The translations under genes were made by a program, and so were the position numbers. Below, in pieces: positions 46,601-61,400 of a stretch of DNA of 64,000 nucleotides; position 1 is the first letter of the stretch; each line of letters opens with the position of its first letter. The notes below the pieces were generated by a model that was given only the letters and a program-made list of their open reading frames with translations, was not told where the DNA came from and ran no database searches. Source of the DNA: Undaria pinnatifida. Its lineage: Eukaryota > Sar > Phaeophyceae > Laminariales > Alariaceae. The DNA lies in NCBI GenBank assembly GCA_012845835.1, contig JABAKD010000004.1, positions 5,054,265 to 5,118,264 of the forward strand. Direction: 5' to 3'.

Positions 46601-49600
46601 AGCAAAAAACAAAGTACACACACGTACCAACAGTACATGATGGTACTCTGTGTGGTTCTAAAGAAAGCACAGGGCTCCGCTCCGCAAGGCTGCTGACGCC
46701 GCCCGCTACGCTCGCGCAAGAAAGAATGCAACTAACTGAAACATGTAAATGAATGGGGCAGGAAGAAGAGGCCCGTGATTATTTCGAATAGGGAATTGAT
46801 AATGCCAAGAGGTGTTTGTGCAGAGCTAATTGCCCTGCGCTGTGCTGTGTGCTCGTTGATGTCACGTTCTGAACGGCAGTACGTGCGATATTTGCGGGGG
46901 GGGGGGCATGGGGACCGAGAGAGGACAATTAACTGAAGAAAGCAAAAAGACGAGTACACAAAACACGTACATAAAGCTGGTATATTATCGTACCTGGTAC
47001 TACTACTAGTAACTGCTGACGTATGTTCAAAAGAACGCTCAGCGCCGCATGATACAGCACCGCAAAACGAAGGGCAAGGCACGGCACCGCACTGCGCTGC
47101 GCTGCTGAGCTATATATAGCCGTGCTGAACTGAGCTGGGGGTGCATTGTTTGTGATCCTATAACACCGTCATATGTACAAACCTGGTGTAGTATTAATAG
47201 TACCGGTACGTGGTATGATACTTCGAACATTATTGGCATGTACGAACTAGTAAAAAAGTACAGCAACGCACGCAGCACGGCAAAGCACGGCAAAGCACAG
47301 CGCTTCGCTCTGCTGAGCTAGCGCTGCGCTGCGGTGCGCTGCTGAGCTGAGCTGCAGGGCATCGCAGGGCACTGCACGGCGCTGCGTTGCTGTGAGCTGT
47401 AGCGCTGCGACGGCGTGCTGGGCGGTGCGGAGCTGATGAGCCAAGCCCAGATCTCAGCTGATGAAACTTCGCCAAGTACAAAACAAATGGTGGGGATCAA
47501 AGAAAAGCTAAAGCTGGACCGTTTTGCAACTAATGCACAGGCGGCAAATTAGCGGAAAATGGTAGGAAGTTCAACTTACCAGACAAAAAGGAAGGAAAAA
47601 TCGCGAAAAAGTTCAAAATCGTGTTGGCAGAAACACCAAATTTGCAGGAAGCAGCTGAAAAGTCAAGAAGCAACTGGCAAAACGAGCAGAAACAAAAACA
47701 ATAAAGGCCGAGCAAGCAACCAAAGAAAAGCTGGACCATTCCGCAAGTAATGCACGGAGGCGGTGTCGAAGTGGGACCCCCGGAGATGCCAGGGAGGTGC
47801 CAACCGGGCACTTTTAGAAAGAAAATCTAAGAAAGTATATGAGTGTAGGGTGACAGGTAAATCGAGGCTGCGCACGAGACAGTACTACTAAGGGGTACAG
47901 CAGTACAAATAACTTTGTTAGCCAGGTGCAACAAACCACAGCAACAAGTTGCGTCATCCGGCACACACACGATGACGAACAGCAGCAGCAAACAGCAGCA
48001 CTAAAGCTGCAGCACCAGCAGAATAGCAACACAGAGAAGCAGGGCAGCAGCAGGAATTCACCACGGGCAGATACAAACACATACTCTTGTCAGTCATCTG
48101 CGCTCTGTGCAGCCAGCTGCAGAGTGCAGAGCCAGGATCAAGAATGGTTTGTCGAGATTTGCGAGGCGTTTCCTACCATGGGGAATACGAGGCTAAATCA
48201 CGCCCAAATCGAAATTATGCCCGTATTTTGGGCAAAAAAACAAAAAAAGGACTCACGGCAGAGAGACGACGCAACCACGACCGACGCCGACCCCATCAGG
48301 GTCAGGAGAGTCGAGCAAGCTGAGGAATCTCCAGGAAATCGCGCGCGGAGAGTGGGCCTCAGCTCGAGTTATCTCGAAGACAACTCAAAACCTAGTCTAA
48401 ATCGAACGCTCCGACCGCTCGCGTGTAAGCGCCAACATATTTGTACCTGTATTTATATCTCGGCAAACAATTCGTCTTAGAATCACGAAATTAAAGGCCC
48501 TGCTTCACTCTCAGCGCTCCCACTCAGAACACGCCTGCCTAAGCCGCCCTCTCGGAGAACCTTCCCGGCGGCTTTCTTTGCGTTCCTTGCTTTCTTCGCC
48601 TTGTTTGTGTTCTTCGGGACCGCCCCTACTCTTAATTTCAAGACAATATTTCCAGAACTGTTTCCAGACAAACACCCCCAGACCAATTTCATGATATTTT
48701 TCCACGATCAAATCAAGATACAACTTTTTTCAAAGTCGAACAAAAGTTGAAAAAATGGATTTTCAAAACTCGAGTCACATTGAAAGGAGTGAAAAATTAG
48801 TAAGAGAGCCGTTCGCAATCTAAATTCAACATAAAAAGTGCCGATAAACAAAAACAAGTACAAAGCGTTCGTCCGAATACGTGCTTGCACGTTTATTGTG
48901 CACGTATCATATCACATGACACGTTGTTCGCAGACTACAAGTACACACTGTTTCTTCTGCTCAAATCACTACATGACAACACACCCACCCGCAGCTTCTA
49001 GATCTACAGCAGTATTAGCATGTTGCTGTCGAGCATGTATCACAAGGACAACGGAACAGCACGCGCACTTATCATACGACACGTTGTTCGTAGACTACAA
49101 GTACACACTGTTTCTTCAGCTCAAATCGCCAAACAACACACCCACCCGCCGTTATTACAGCTACAGCAGCAGTAGTGGCATGTTGTCGTCGAGCTTGAAT
49201 CACAAGGACAGAACAGCACAGCACATCCCACTCAGCCCTCAAGGCCTCACGTTAGGTACCGGTATGTACGTGAGTACTGCTACACTTTTTATGTACCCGT
49301 CTTTCTGCTTTCTGCTTCTTCATTGATTGTTCCCTCTCGGTCCTCTTCAATATCATTTTTTGGCAAATTTCATCCGTACCGCCGATCAGAACGTGACATC
49401 GCCAGCAAGCACACAGCACAGCACAGGGCAATCAGCTCTGCACAAGTAGCTCTTGGCATTATCAAATCGCTAGTTGCACCAAATCATGTACTCTCCTTTC
49501 TGCCCCCGTCACATTTCGTTGCATTTTTCCTTGCGCGAGCATAACGGGCTGACGCCCGCGGAGCGGGGCCCTTGAAAAAACAACAGTACCACTCAGTGAC

Positions 49601-52600
49601 CATAGACGGCAATGTAAGAACCGCTTGCACGTCACAGTTATTCTCCAATGGCCCGTACAGTGGTACATCACAGACGCGTACTACTACTATGCCCTGCTCA
49701 CTAATAACACCACTCACTATGGGCAACGAAAATCGAGGGTCACGAGCGGAGCCGTGGCCGTTCCGCTAGTAAGTAAATAAACCCGGCACGAAAAAATAAA
49801 CAAAAAAAGAGGGGAGAGAAGAAAAAAAGCGTTGAAAACCGAAAACAACGAAACAAAAGCGAAACGAAATACTTTTATGCAAGCGGAACAAAAAAAAAAT
49901 GCCCCGACAACTGCATACCTGGATGTTGCCGCCGACTGGCGCTTGTGCTCGGCAATGGCCTTGGACCGTTGCCGCTCGGCTGCCGCGACGGCCGTCATGC
50001 GGTCCTCCGGTCTCTGGAACATCCGCATGTCCACCTGTCGTGCCGCAGAAATATATAAACAAACGAAAGAATAACGCACACGATATTAGTACAAATAACA
50101 CAGACGAACAAGACGAATAGCAGAACACGAACAAAAAAGAACACTACTGTAAGAAAATATAGAACACCCAAGACAAAAAACACGAACGAAAAGCGAAGAC
50201 TAACAAATTACGAAGCAGAACATAGATACCAAGACACAAATGAATACGATAAATGAATAAGAGTTGTAATCAAAGGAGAAACAGCAAAGAGGAAGCACAA
50301 ATATGAATACTCAGGAAGTCAGCACGAATAAAATGGGGGAGCATAAAAAAGACGTACCGCAACAAAAATAATATCACGGAGAAACAAGAACAAAAAAACA
50401 AGAACAAGACGAGGGAACGATAAAAGACTCCCTATCAGACGTAACCCTGACGCTAACCCTTACCCTTACCCTTACCCCATCCTTGACCCCTAACCCCAAC
50501 CTGTACCCAACTCTGACCCCTAACCCCAACCTTTACCCGACTCTGACCCCTACCCCCACCTCTAACCCTAACCCTAACCCCAACCCTGACCCTATCCTCG
50601 AATGCAACCCTACCCCCCACCCTTACCTCCACCTTAATCCTACCCGTCATAACTCGACCTTGACAATAACCCAAACCATGACCTTTGACTCTCACCTCAT
50701 CCTCGTCTAACCCTGCGAGGCCAGTGTGCGCCCCGCCGAGGTCTCACACCCTAACCCTGACCCCTAACCCTGGCCCCCAACCCTGGCCTCCCACCCCTTA
50801 CGCCTATGCTCACCCCGACCCTTACCTTGACCTCCTCTTCCTCGTCTTCAACAGCGAGGCTAGTGTGTGCTTTGCCGACTTCCCACACCGTACCCCCCAC
50901 ACTGACCGTACCCCTAACCCTTGACCTTACACTCAACCCTGACCCTTACCCCCAACCCCGACCCTAACCCTGACCCCAACCCTGAACTAACCCTGAACTT
51001 CACCCGCGCCGTAACCCTAACCCCACGCTAACTGCAACCCTAACCCTGACTCCAGCCTCGACACTAACCCTGACTCCAGCCTCGACACTAACCCTGACTC
51101 CGGGCTCTGACCTCCTCTTCCTCGTCTTCCCCTGCGAGGCCGGTGTGCGCCCCGCCGAGCTCGGTGCCCTTAAACTTGTTCCCCAGGCGGGTGACATTTC
51201 GGAGGAACGTTTCGTCCATGTCCTCGAACCCCTGACCGCCACAGAGCAGAGCAGAACCGAAGCAGAAAACCGGGCGGTGTATCGGCCATGTATTTTAGCG
51301 CATTTTCGTGCGTTCTTGTGCGTTATTTTTTAGCTTGTCGAATCAGAAAAGCGGGTCCGTTTTTAACCATGTGTTTCTGTGGGTTTTTGCGTGGTTTCGT
51401 TCGATTTTTAACATGTTCCCCAGGCGGACGACACCGCGGAGGAACGTTTCGTCCACATCCTCGAACCACCGACCCGCAGAGCAGAGAACCGGGAAAACGG
51501 ATCCGTGTGAACGATGTGATTTTTGTGCGTTTTTTACGCGGTCTTGTATGTCGTTTAAACTTGTTCCTCGACATAATGGGAAAAACGAGTCCGTTTTTGA
51601 CAACGTGTTTCGAGCGTTTTCGTTCGTTTTTCCTGCGTTTGGGGTGTGTTGTTTTACTTGTTCCCCACGCGGATGGCATTTCGGACGAACGGTTCGTCCA
51701 GATGTCCTCGTAACCCTGACACAGGTAGAAAAAAAACAAAGCACAAACGGAAACGATGCGTTTTTGACCGTCCGTTTTTCGTGTGTTATTCGTTTCTGGG
51801 TTAATTCGTCTGTGTGACTGTACATGTGTGTGTTGTTATAGATAAAAGGATCGGGCCATCGGCGGCCCCGCCCCCCATACTAGTTGCGCGAAAAGGACGT
51901 GACTAAGAGAAGGGGAAGGTAATGGACCGTACCAAGAGGTTGAGGTGCTACATGCACTTCATACATATGCCATCGAAAATTGTGGGTTTTGTCGGGAGTG
52001 GTTTTGCCCGCACAGGCATATGTGAAGGTAGGTGTAGGTGCACTGCATAGAGGAATTGGAAAAACGAAACAAAACGCAAATAAGGAGGTTGTGTATAGTA
52101 GGGAGAACTGTGGAGGTGTGGATACGCCAAAAATAGACGGGAAGAAAATGGAAACAAAAAAACGCGGTTGAAAAAAAATAAAAATAAAAGGTGGATGAAA
52201 CGTAATATATGTAAGGAAAGGTCAATTGGCAAAAAAAGTAGTAGCCAGATCTTAGCTAAATCCGGAGAAGGATTCGGAAGGCATGACATGCGTCGAGAGC
52301 GCTCAAGGGTGGGAGACTAATTCCGTTTGTTGATTAAGTGGAAAAGCCCTACCACAACTGCAGGAAACACACACAACGTCAATCAGAGCAGTCAGCCCAA
52401 ACCCCTGACACTAAGTACACGAGAAAGTCAGCCCATATCTGCTTCCGTGATGGAAAGCATAAGAAGAAGCGAACTTGTAATCCCTGAGGTTCACGCTGGA
52501 AAGTGTTGAGTACTGAAGGCCCGAAGTCCACGCGAAAAAGTCTGAGTACTCAACCACAACGCGTAGAGACAGAAGAGAAAAAGGGCGGGAACACGTACAC

Positions 52601-55423
52601 GCACGCTTGTTGGGGGAAACTTTCGAGAGTTGGGAAATAGAAACAGCGCCAGCACCCTTCATGATTTTCGAGAGAGGTGAAAGGCTGAAGGGGCAAAGTG
52701 TGATGTGTGCGCGCAGTATTCGTGCACTTTTGAACGGAACGTACGTTGTAGAGTCCGTCTATTAGCGGAAAACGAAAAACGGACACATGCGATGGCCCAC
52801 AGCGTAGCCGCGTAGGAAGATAAGGCCGCAGCAGCTGCTGCTGTAGATACTGTACGTGGAACATACCGTTCGTATCATAGCAACGTTGACAGCTCATGCG
52901 CAGCTCCATCACAGCTGCTACTACAACCACTGCTGCTGGACATATCACACGTCCTGTGCCGTTCTGTGCTGTAGACTATATACTCGTATACGTAGCTCTC
53001 TGAGCTGCTGCTGTAGATGCTGTACGTAGGACATACCGTACGTAGCAACGTTGACAGTACATGCGCAGCTCCATCACAGCTGCTACTTATTTACATATCA
53101 CACGTGCTGCTATAGAGTACGTAGCTCTCTGATCTTTGATCTCTTTCCCCTCAGAAGAATTTTTCCGAAGTTTTGACGGATGGCAGTTTTCGGCGAAGCC
53201 TGGGTGGCACGTTTTCTTCGGGGCGTCACTCTCTGATTTTGGGCAACCGAAACTCTGCTCGCACGCTGAATCTCGTACCGGGGAAAGGTGTGCGCAGCAT
53301 TGTACTGCGTCGTCAAGCTTTCCAAGGCATAAAGTATCCAAAGGCCACGCGGAGCTGAAGGGAGTTGTCAAGTGTACTGTTTTGAGAGTAGGATGAATTG
53401 TTCCGCTTGCACGGGAGCGCTCACACGAAATATTAGTTAGGCATATCAAGGACCGACGGTGGGGTGCTTTGTTTGCTTGACTAGCGTTGGGTTGCAAAAG
53501 CAACTGAGTTAAATCGACACACGACGCGTATGAAAATACGTGGAAGTGTGGTCAGCTTAAGCTATATTTTTCCCCATCCGCCGGAGGATAAAAAAAAAAT
53601 ATAAATAAATAAATAAATAAATGTTTCTTGCTAGAACCAGGCTGAATATACAACAAATATCGTGCCACAGCTACAACACCAAAGTTTTTCTCACGGTTTA
53701 CTTTCCAGCTTCTGGACAAGACATGGTAACAGGTGTCGTCCCTTCTCCCCCCCCGTACGTGCCTTCATTTTTATCGCGCGGAAGGTTCAGCATTCCCAAC
53801 GCTCCAAGATTTTTTTTTTTTTCATCCTCCGGCGGATGGGGAAAAAATAAAGCTCAAGCTCACCACACTTCCACGTATTTTCATACGCGTCGTGTGTCCA
53901 TTCAACCCAGTTGCTTTCGCAACCCAACACTAGCTGACGCGTCCTTCGGATCCCACTATAGCGATAGCGTGTCCAAGATTTCCATCGAAGTTTGCTAATT
54001 CACGTTCTCGCGCTTTCCGCAAGCTAATTCTTGCACAAGTAAAAGTCTCTACGAGTACACTATTAATAGAATGCACTCGGGGACGGCTAGAAACAGAGAA
54101 ATCGACCTTGGCAGTTACAAGGTTAAACCCAATACACCATCGGGGAAGACATGGACTACCTACCAGGTAAAAGGTTACCGGTATGTCAATATTGCTAGGA
54201 TTTTTCGGCACAAGCAAGGAAACCCTGACGCCAGCCCCAGTCAACCGCCGCCGCCGCTGCTGCCGCTGCCGCACCTGCTCTCGCTCCCGCTTCACGAAGT
54301 CCGCGATGCTCTCATCTTTAGCATCGGTCCAGCGACCTCCCACTTTCTTCAGCTTGCCCTTCCTCCCTCTGCAAGCAGGCGGCCATCGCCGCAGCGAAAG
54401 TGGTCGCGATAGTGATGCGATCGTAGCGACGGTGATGAACATGGTGACAACAGATGATGATGGTGGTGGTGATAGTGACGGTGATGATGATGACGAGAAT
54501 GATGGTGACCATGGTATTGGTGATAGTGATTATGACAGCGGTGATGGTGATGATGACGATGAAGACGATGACGATGAAGACGATGACGACGATGACACAG
54601 CACGCGCGCGCGCCCGGGGTCACCGGAAAACGAACAGGGGCAGGGACAAAACGGTAAAGGCAGGTCACTCTTTTTCGTGCCATGCGAGAACCAAAGCACC
54701 GAGATTGGTAGACACAGCAGCAGCAGACGTGACCCCACAAGCCGAAGACAAAACACGACGAAAGGGCACAGAAAGCACACCCGAAAGACGGCGACACGCT
54801 CCCAATCAACCCGGGCATTCATAGCATTACCCCCCCTACCCCCCTACCCCCCCAATCTGTCACTCAGAACGTCCACTCCCCCTCCACCATGACGAGGCCC
54901 CGTTCAACATATATGGTCCAAACACGTCGCGAAAATAACACATAACCCACAACACGCGAACCAACCGCCCCCTCCCTCGGTAGCCGGTCACTGACACCCT
55001 GCTCACTACTCGTGCTCCTCACCCGGTCCTCATGTCCTCCCTCATCAGAGCCGCGCCCCCCGTTCGTACAGGCCTTCCATTCTCATCGAAAACCGTCACC
55101 ACCTCCATTTCCTCTTCATCCTCCGCTCCCTCTTTTCCTTCCACTTTTGCTTGTATTTCCCCTGCTTCCCCTGCCCCCGGGTTAAGCGAAGAGGCTTTTT
55201 CGTTCTCTTGTCCGGGCTTCCAGCGGGCGGGGGGCAGCGCCGCGGCGGCTGCGGCGGCTGCGGCGGCGGCGGCCGCGTTTGCTTCTCGCCCGGCGCGCGC
55301 CTGCGTTGACGTAGGGGGTGTGGGGGGGTGAGCATGTCGAAAAAACAAAATTAAACATGACATAACAATAATGATGGCAACGACAACGACAACAACAGCA
55401 GCAACAGCAATAGGAACATGGGC

Positions 55424-55459
<36 letters not shown>

Positions 55460-55460
55460 G

Positions 55461-55496
<36 letters not shown>

Positions 55497-58400
55497 ACAA
55501 CAACAGCTACAGCAACAACAGCAGCAACAGCAGCAACAGCAGCAACAGCAACAACACAGACAACAGCAACAACAACAATAACAACAACAGCAACAACAAC
55601 AAACCTCCTCTGTGAGACGCGCGTGGGTCATCTTGTCCCCCTTCAGCTTGGCCTTCATGGCCGCCACGGCTAGTTTCGTCAGCTCTGCTTCACTCAACAC
55701 CTTCCCAGGGGGAGAAGCCACCACCGACGCAGCAGCCGTCGTAGTCACGGCTGCACCCGCCGCCGTCGAACCCCCCCCCCCTGCGACACCCCCTTCCTCT
55801 CCCACACCACCGTCCCGGGCCTCGCCGCCCTTACCCCCGCCTCCCTCGCCGTCAACCTTACCCTGAGCCTTGCCGGGCTGTTTGGTGTTCCTTTCGCTCA
55901 CAGCTTCGGGGGATGCTCGCTCCCGCCTACCGTCTCGACGCTCCCGGTCAACGCCGCCGCCGCCACCACAGCCAACTTTAGCAATATCAAAGTCGCCTTT
56001 CCTTCCCCTCCCTGAGTCCTCCCCCCCGACCCCCGCCCCCTGCATCCCAACCCCCTTCACTGCTGCTGCTGCCCCAGTTCGGTCCTTGCTGCCCCCCCGG
56101 CGACGTCCGGTCGTCCCGCTTCCATCGGCGCGATTACCGGAGCTACGATCACGGGAATCATCCCTCCACGAATATCCTTCCCGCCCGTCGCGACCACGCC
56201 CCCTGCCCCCGAATCTAGAAGACACGCCACCGTCTGCATCCCGTTCTGTGTCCCGCGCCGGGCCCTCGTCCCGGCCCCGCCGGTCCTCCTCCCACTCTCC
56301 CTCGCTGTCCTGACGCGACCCCTCCCGTCGTCCGAAGTCTCGACGGCCGTCGCCATCGCCGCCGTCTTCGTTCTTCCCGCCGCCACCTCTCCGCGCCTCA
56401 CGTTCACGCCAACCCTCCCCCCCGGCCCCCGCGCCCGCCTCCACCTTTCCTGCTTTTCCTGCCCTGGCTTCGGCCGATTTGAGCTCGCTGCTTTCTCCTT
56501 CTCTTCGTCGTACTGCTTGCCGTAGTTGTTGCTCATCTTCGCCTTCTTTCCCCCCGCCTCGCCGTCTATCACCGCGGTCTTCCTCTCCCCTGAAAACCCT
56601 TCCTGTTCTCCAGGTATTATCTTTGTGCCCACCGCTACCGCCGCCGCCACCGCCTCCGCTCCCTCCGTCTCGGGCGTTCTCCCTTCTCCACCCGCGTCCG
56701 CGCTCTCCCCGGTCCTCGACCCCCATCCCCGAACCCCTCCCGTCCCGCCCATCTACATTGCCTCCGCGATCACCACCACGCACTCCTCTCCCCCCTCGGT
56801 CATCGTCACGCACTCCCCTTCCTTCTCTTCCCCGAGCCTCACCATCACCACCGCCTCCACCCTCGCGGCCATCTCTACCGTTACCGTGCCGATGATCACC
56901 ATCACCACCACCATCACCACCGTCGCGATCGCGGTCACCTCGCCTTGTCTCTTCATTCCTGCCGAGGGCTCCCTCAAGCTTGTCGGAGAAACGCCGAAGC
57001 ACGTCCGTGTCCTTGGCGTCGCGACCGATTCTCAGCCTGCCGCCCCGTCCCCCCCTCTCCCTGTCCCTGTCCCGCCCAGGTCCGTCGAAGCTAGTTCGCC
57101 CGATCTGCGGTACACAGCGGTAAGGGTTATGGATATATACATATCGGTAGAGTCATCTCGCGCTAGAGGCGCAGCAGAGAATTCTGAGCTCCTAACACAA
57201 GCTCAACATCTCAACCGAAACATGACTTCGAAGGCATTCGTTCGCGCAACCCGACCAACAGTTCGATGCGCTAATCCTAAAACCAACCATTGTGCTCATA
57301 AAAATATCATGATAACAGATGGTTGTCAGAAACATTTGGCCCTAAAAATTGTAAGAAATCCTACCATGGGACGATTCGGTATATCCAATATTCTGGCTTA
57401 TCACTTGGCATAAACACATCTCACAGTAGAGGAGCACCCTTTTTTCCCCTGCACAGAGATTCTTGACCTGAGGAGCTCCAAACCCGTACCCAAAAACAGT
57501 TTTTTTGAATAAAAACCGAAACTGTAAACCCGATGACAAGTCCCATGGCCTAGGCGTCACAAAACAAAAAAACTTACAGCACAACGAGAAATAAATCCCG
57601 ACGAAATAGGGTTATGCGCCGTCATTCAGAAAAAATCTTGGACTAAAAGTAATTCCCCTAACGCAGCACGGTTCCATAGATGGACTTGCTTATAACAGCA
57701 CAAAGTAGCATAGTTGGGTTGTATCCAATATGTTCGCAAAGAATTCGGCGTAGTTGGATTTTTTCGTAAGAGCAGCAAGCAGCGTGATAGGGTTTATATC
57801 CATTCTGCGTTCATAGCGTTCGGCATAGCTGGACTTCCCACCCCCTCCCCTCTTCATCTCGGTCCCAGCCGCGACCGTCGCAGCCACTCCACCGGACCTT
57901 CGGAACGGTAACGGAAGAAAACCACCATGAAACGGTTGGGGGGAAGGGGGGCAGGGGTGACGGGGTGGGCGTGTGCGGGATACGGTAGAGAACAGAAACA
58001 AATACAAACCCAACTTAAACTCAACAAAACCGCAAACCAAACCCCACGTATGCCCAAAACTAAACGCCAAACCCAATAATCTAATCGAACTCCTATCAAA
58101 ACCAAACACCAACCCAAACCCACCAACCCACGACCCAAACCAAACACAACCGAACCAACACCGGACCAAAATCAACCCAAACCAAACAAAATCGAACTCT
58201 AAGCTCAAACCCACGCCACACCGAAACCCAACCCAAACCAAACCTCACTCTCAACCCAACAAAAAAAAAAAAACCTGTTGGATACTCAAACACAGTGACT
58301 GGGTTCTTTAGTGGAAAGTGCTATATAATCAACACAGTCCCTTGACTCAAAGGCCAAACCCACAGAAGGGAACCCACCCCGCAACTCAATCCAACCCAAC

Positions 58401-61400
58401 CCAACCCAACCCAACCCAGCTCAACCCAACCCAACCCAACCAAACCCAACCCAACCCAACCCAACCCAACCCAACCCAACCCAACCCAACCCAACCCAAC
58501 CCAACCCAACCCAACCCAGCCCAACCCATCCCAACGCAACCCAACCCAACCCAACCCAACCCAACCTTTCCGAGGAGTCCGCCGCCATCGTCAGGAGCAA
58601 TCCTGCCATCGCTCGACGCTAGCGACGCTAAATCATTCCTTCCCCTGCGTCGCCCGAAGCGGCCACCGACCGAGCCCCCCCTAGCGTCTCGTTTCAGTTG
58701 GTCCAGCGATCCCCACCTTGGTGGAGGTTGGCGGGGATGGGGTTGAGTTGGAGTGGGGTTGCGTGTGGGTTAGGTGTGGGGGTAGGCTTGGGGATTGGAG
58801 GCGGCTGGCGGTGGGGATAGGGGTGGGGGTAGGGGTAGAGGTGGAGATGGAGGTAGGGGTGGGGTGGTGGTGGCGTCGGGGGTGGGGTTGGGGGATCGGG
58901 TTGAGGCTTGGGGGTTGGCATGGACATTAAGCTTGGGTTGGGTTTCGTTTTTTTTCGATTGGGTGGGTATGGTATGGGCTGGATTGAGCTGGGTTTGGGC
59001 TGGGTTCGGTGAGGGGTGGTGGCGTCGGGGATGGGTTGGGAAGGGGCGGGCGTAGGGATTGGGTTTGGGTCGGGGGTGCGGGGAGGGGCGGGGAGGGGGG
59101 TGGGCAGGGCCGTTGAATTATGTTGGTGACTGAGATACAGGGGTGCTCGTTCCAGTAGTAGTGGCCAAACTCCCGGAGAAAAACGAACGGCACCGCCCCC
59201 ACCATAGCTCGAGTGTCGTTGTACGGCCGGGTGTAATTGCGCCACATAAACCTGCCAAAGGGGGAAGCTCTTACCGGTTAAGGGTTGGGAGGAAGGGACG
59301 CAAGAGAGGGGGGGGCGTATCGGTGGTGGATGCAGTCGCTCACCTCTCTCCAACGAGCTCTTCGAGAGATTGGCCAGACTTTTGGGCTTTCTCTCGCGCT
59401 CGCTTCAATGCCTTTGCACGCCAACTGTAAAGGGTGTCACCGGGACAATAAAGGACGAGGCGAGCACGGATAGAAAAGAACGCGGGTGTGTAAGAGCTCT
59501 TAGGGTGCTCTAGGCAGGATAAGGACAAGAAGGATACACGTAATGAGAACAAGGACAGCAACACAACACCAGCCCCAGCACCAACACCAACACCAGCAAC
59601 GAGGACAAGAACAAGAAAAACAAACAGCAACACTGACAACGATGACGACGACCACGACGACGACGACAACAACAACAACAACAACAAACAGCAACAAACA
59701 GCTACAAACAACAACAAACAACAACGAACAACGAACAAAAAACAACAACAAACAACAACAACAAACAACAACAATCACCACCCCCCGCCGAGACACCGTC
59801 TCCCCTCACTCACCCTGCCCCCTTGTCACCAACGCCTGCCAGCATCGGCGCGATAAACGCTCCCGGCAGCCCCTCCCTCCCCCCCCTCCCCTCGGCCCCC
59901 GACCCCAAACCGCCGCCTCCTCCTCCCCCGCTCCCGCCCCCTGTTGCTGCTCCTCCTCCACCGTTTGGGTCCACCTCACCTTTGAGGGGGTCATACAGAC
60001 CGTACCTGTGGGAATGTGGTGCGGGGAGGAGGGGAGAAGGGGAGGACAAGCGGGAAAGAGGAAGATGCATTTCAAATACAATCTTATATATTCCTACTAC
60101 AAATTGCACTCACAGTTTGTGCTGCTGCACTGTATTGATATTAATAGGGGAGGGGACACTTACACCACGTCCCCCGACAAGACACGCGCGACAGTCTGGA
60201 CGCGGTAGGCGGCAACTATAACAACAGAGAACCCTAAGTGGGCGGCAACTAAAACTCTCGCGTACCTTCGCCTTGTCTTCGGATCACGCAGGCCTTTCAC
60301 CACCTCCAGGTCGATTTCCTAAGGAGGGTAAGCGGCGATGGGAGGGGAGGGGAGTGGGGGCAAGATCAGGAACGCGATGAGATTGGACAGATTCCCTTTA
60401 CTTCGCTGACAGGGACGCGAGGCATGTACAGAAGTTGGCGGACGCGTCGGGCCACCCGGGTGCCGCCCGTATTCCCTTCCTTCCTGCCCTCCCCCCCCCC
60501 CTACTTCCTTCGTTCAGCGAATCTGACGCCTGTCAGAAAACCGACCGCGCACCGCATGCACGGCAAAAGCACCTGAACACCGGAAAAACATTAGACCCGC
60601 AACCAATCAGAACGACAAACCAGGTATGCACCAACACCAACACCGACGCCAAAACCAACGTCTCTATATCAGCAACAACACCAACAGCATCAATATCTGC
60701 CACATCAATACACCAGCACCGTACCTTGCCTGCCAGCGCCAGAACGATACCCCGCCCCCCCCATTTTGTTCCCATTCAACCAGAACCGCACACAACACCG
60801 TCATCCGGTTCACGCCACATCCCGGAGGGGTTGCAGCCTCCACCCTCCCCTCGCTCTTCCCGTCCTCCATATATTCTCCATTTCCCCATAACACCAACCA
60901 TAAAACTACCCCAACAACGACCACAACCACCCCTACAACAAGCGAAAACAGGCAGGCGCAAGGGCGACCAGCTCCGGTCGAGCTGTGGCGAAAGCACACC
61001 ACAGACACCCTCGGTTTGCTCCTGATCGCAGCATTCATGCCACCAAGTAACGTGGGTCTCACGCCGGTATGTAGCGGGTAAGGTCAACAACAGGTGCTCA
61101 TCAGCGATCAATGACGTTGTTGGTACTGATATTGGTGTTGATAATTATGTTGCTGCTGAATAAGGTGGTTGTGTCGGCGTTGGTGTTCGATATGCTGGTG
61201 TATTGGCGTTGGGCTTGGCGTTGGGGTTGGCGTTGGTGTTGGTGTTGGCGTTGGTGTTGTTGGTGATGTTGATGACAGTGTCGGTATCCGTGTTGGTGTT
61301 GGCGTTATGACAATGTTGGTGTCAACGCTAGTGTCTGCGTTGGTGTTGGCGTTGGTATTGGTGTTGATATTAGTGTAGGCGCTAATGTAGGTGCTGGTGT

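Noticed and set aside
55306-55604. Poly-Cys and other Cys-rich extension of the exon 7 frame on the - strand
   Set aside because: It is read-through of a CAA/CAG microsatellite beyond a splice donor. Joining exon 7 at 55605 to exon 8 keeps phase and restores family-like sequence.
57690-58241. Additional CWF19-like exon in intron 6 (SSYAERYERRMD wording)
   Set aside because: Exons 6 and 7 already join in phase, and this wording comes from a degenerate 60-bp tandem repeat.
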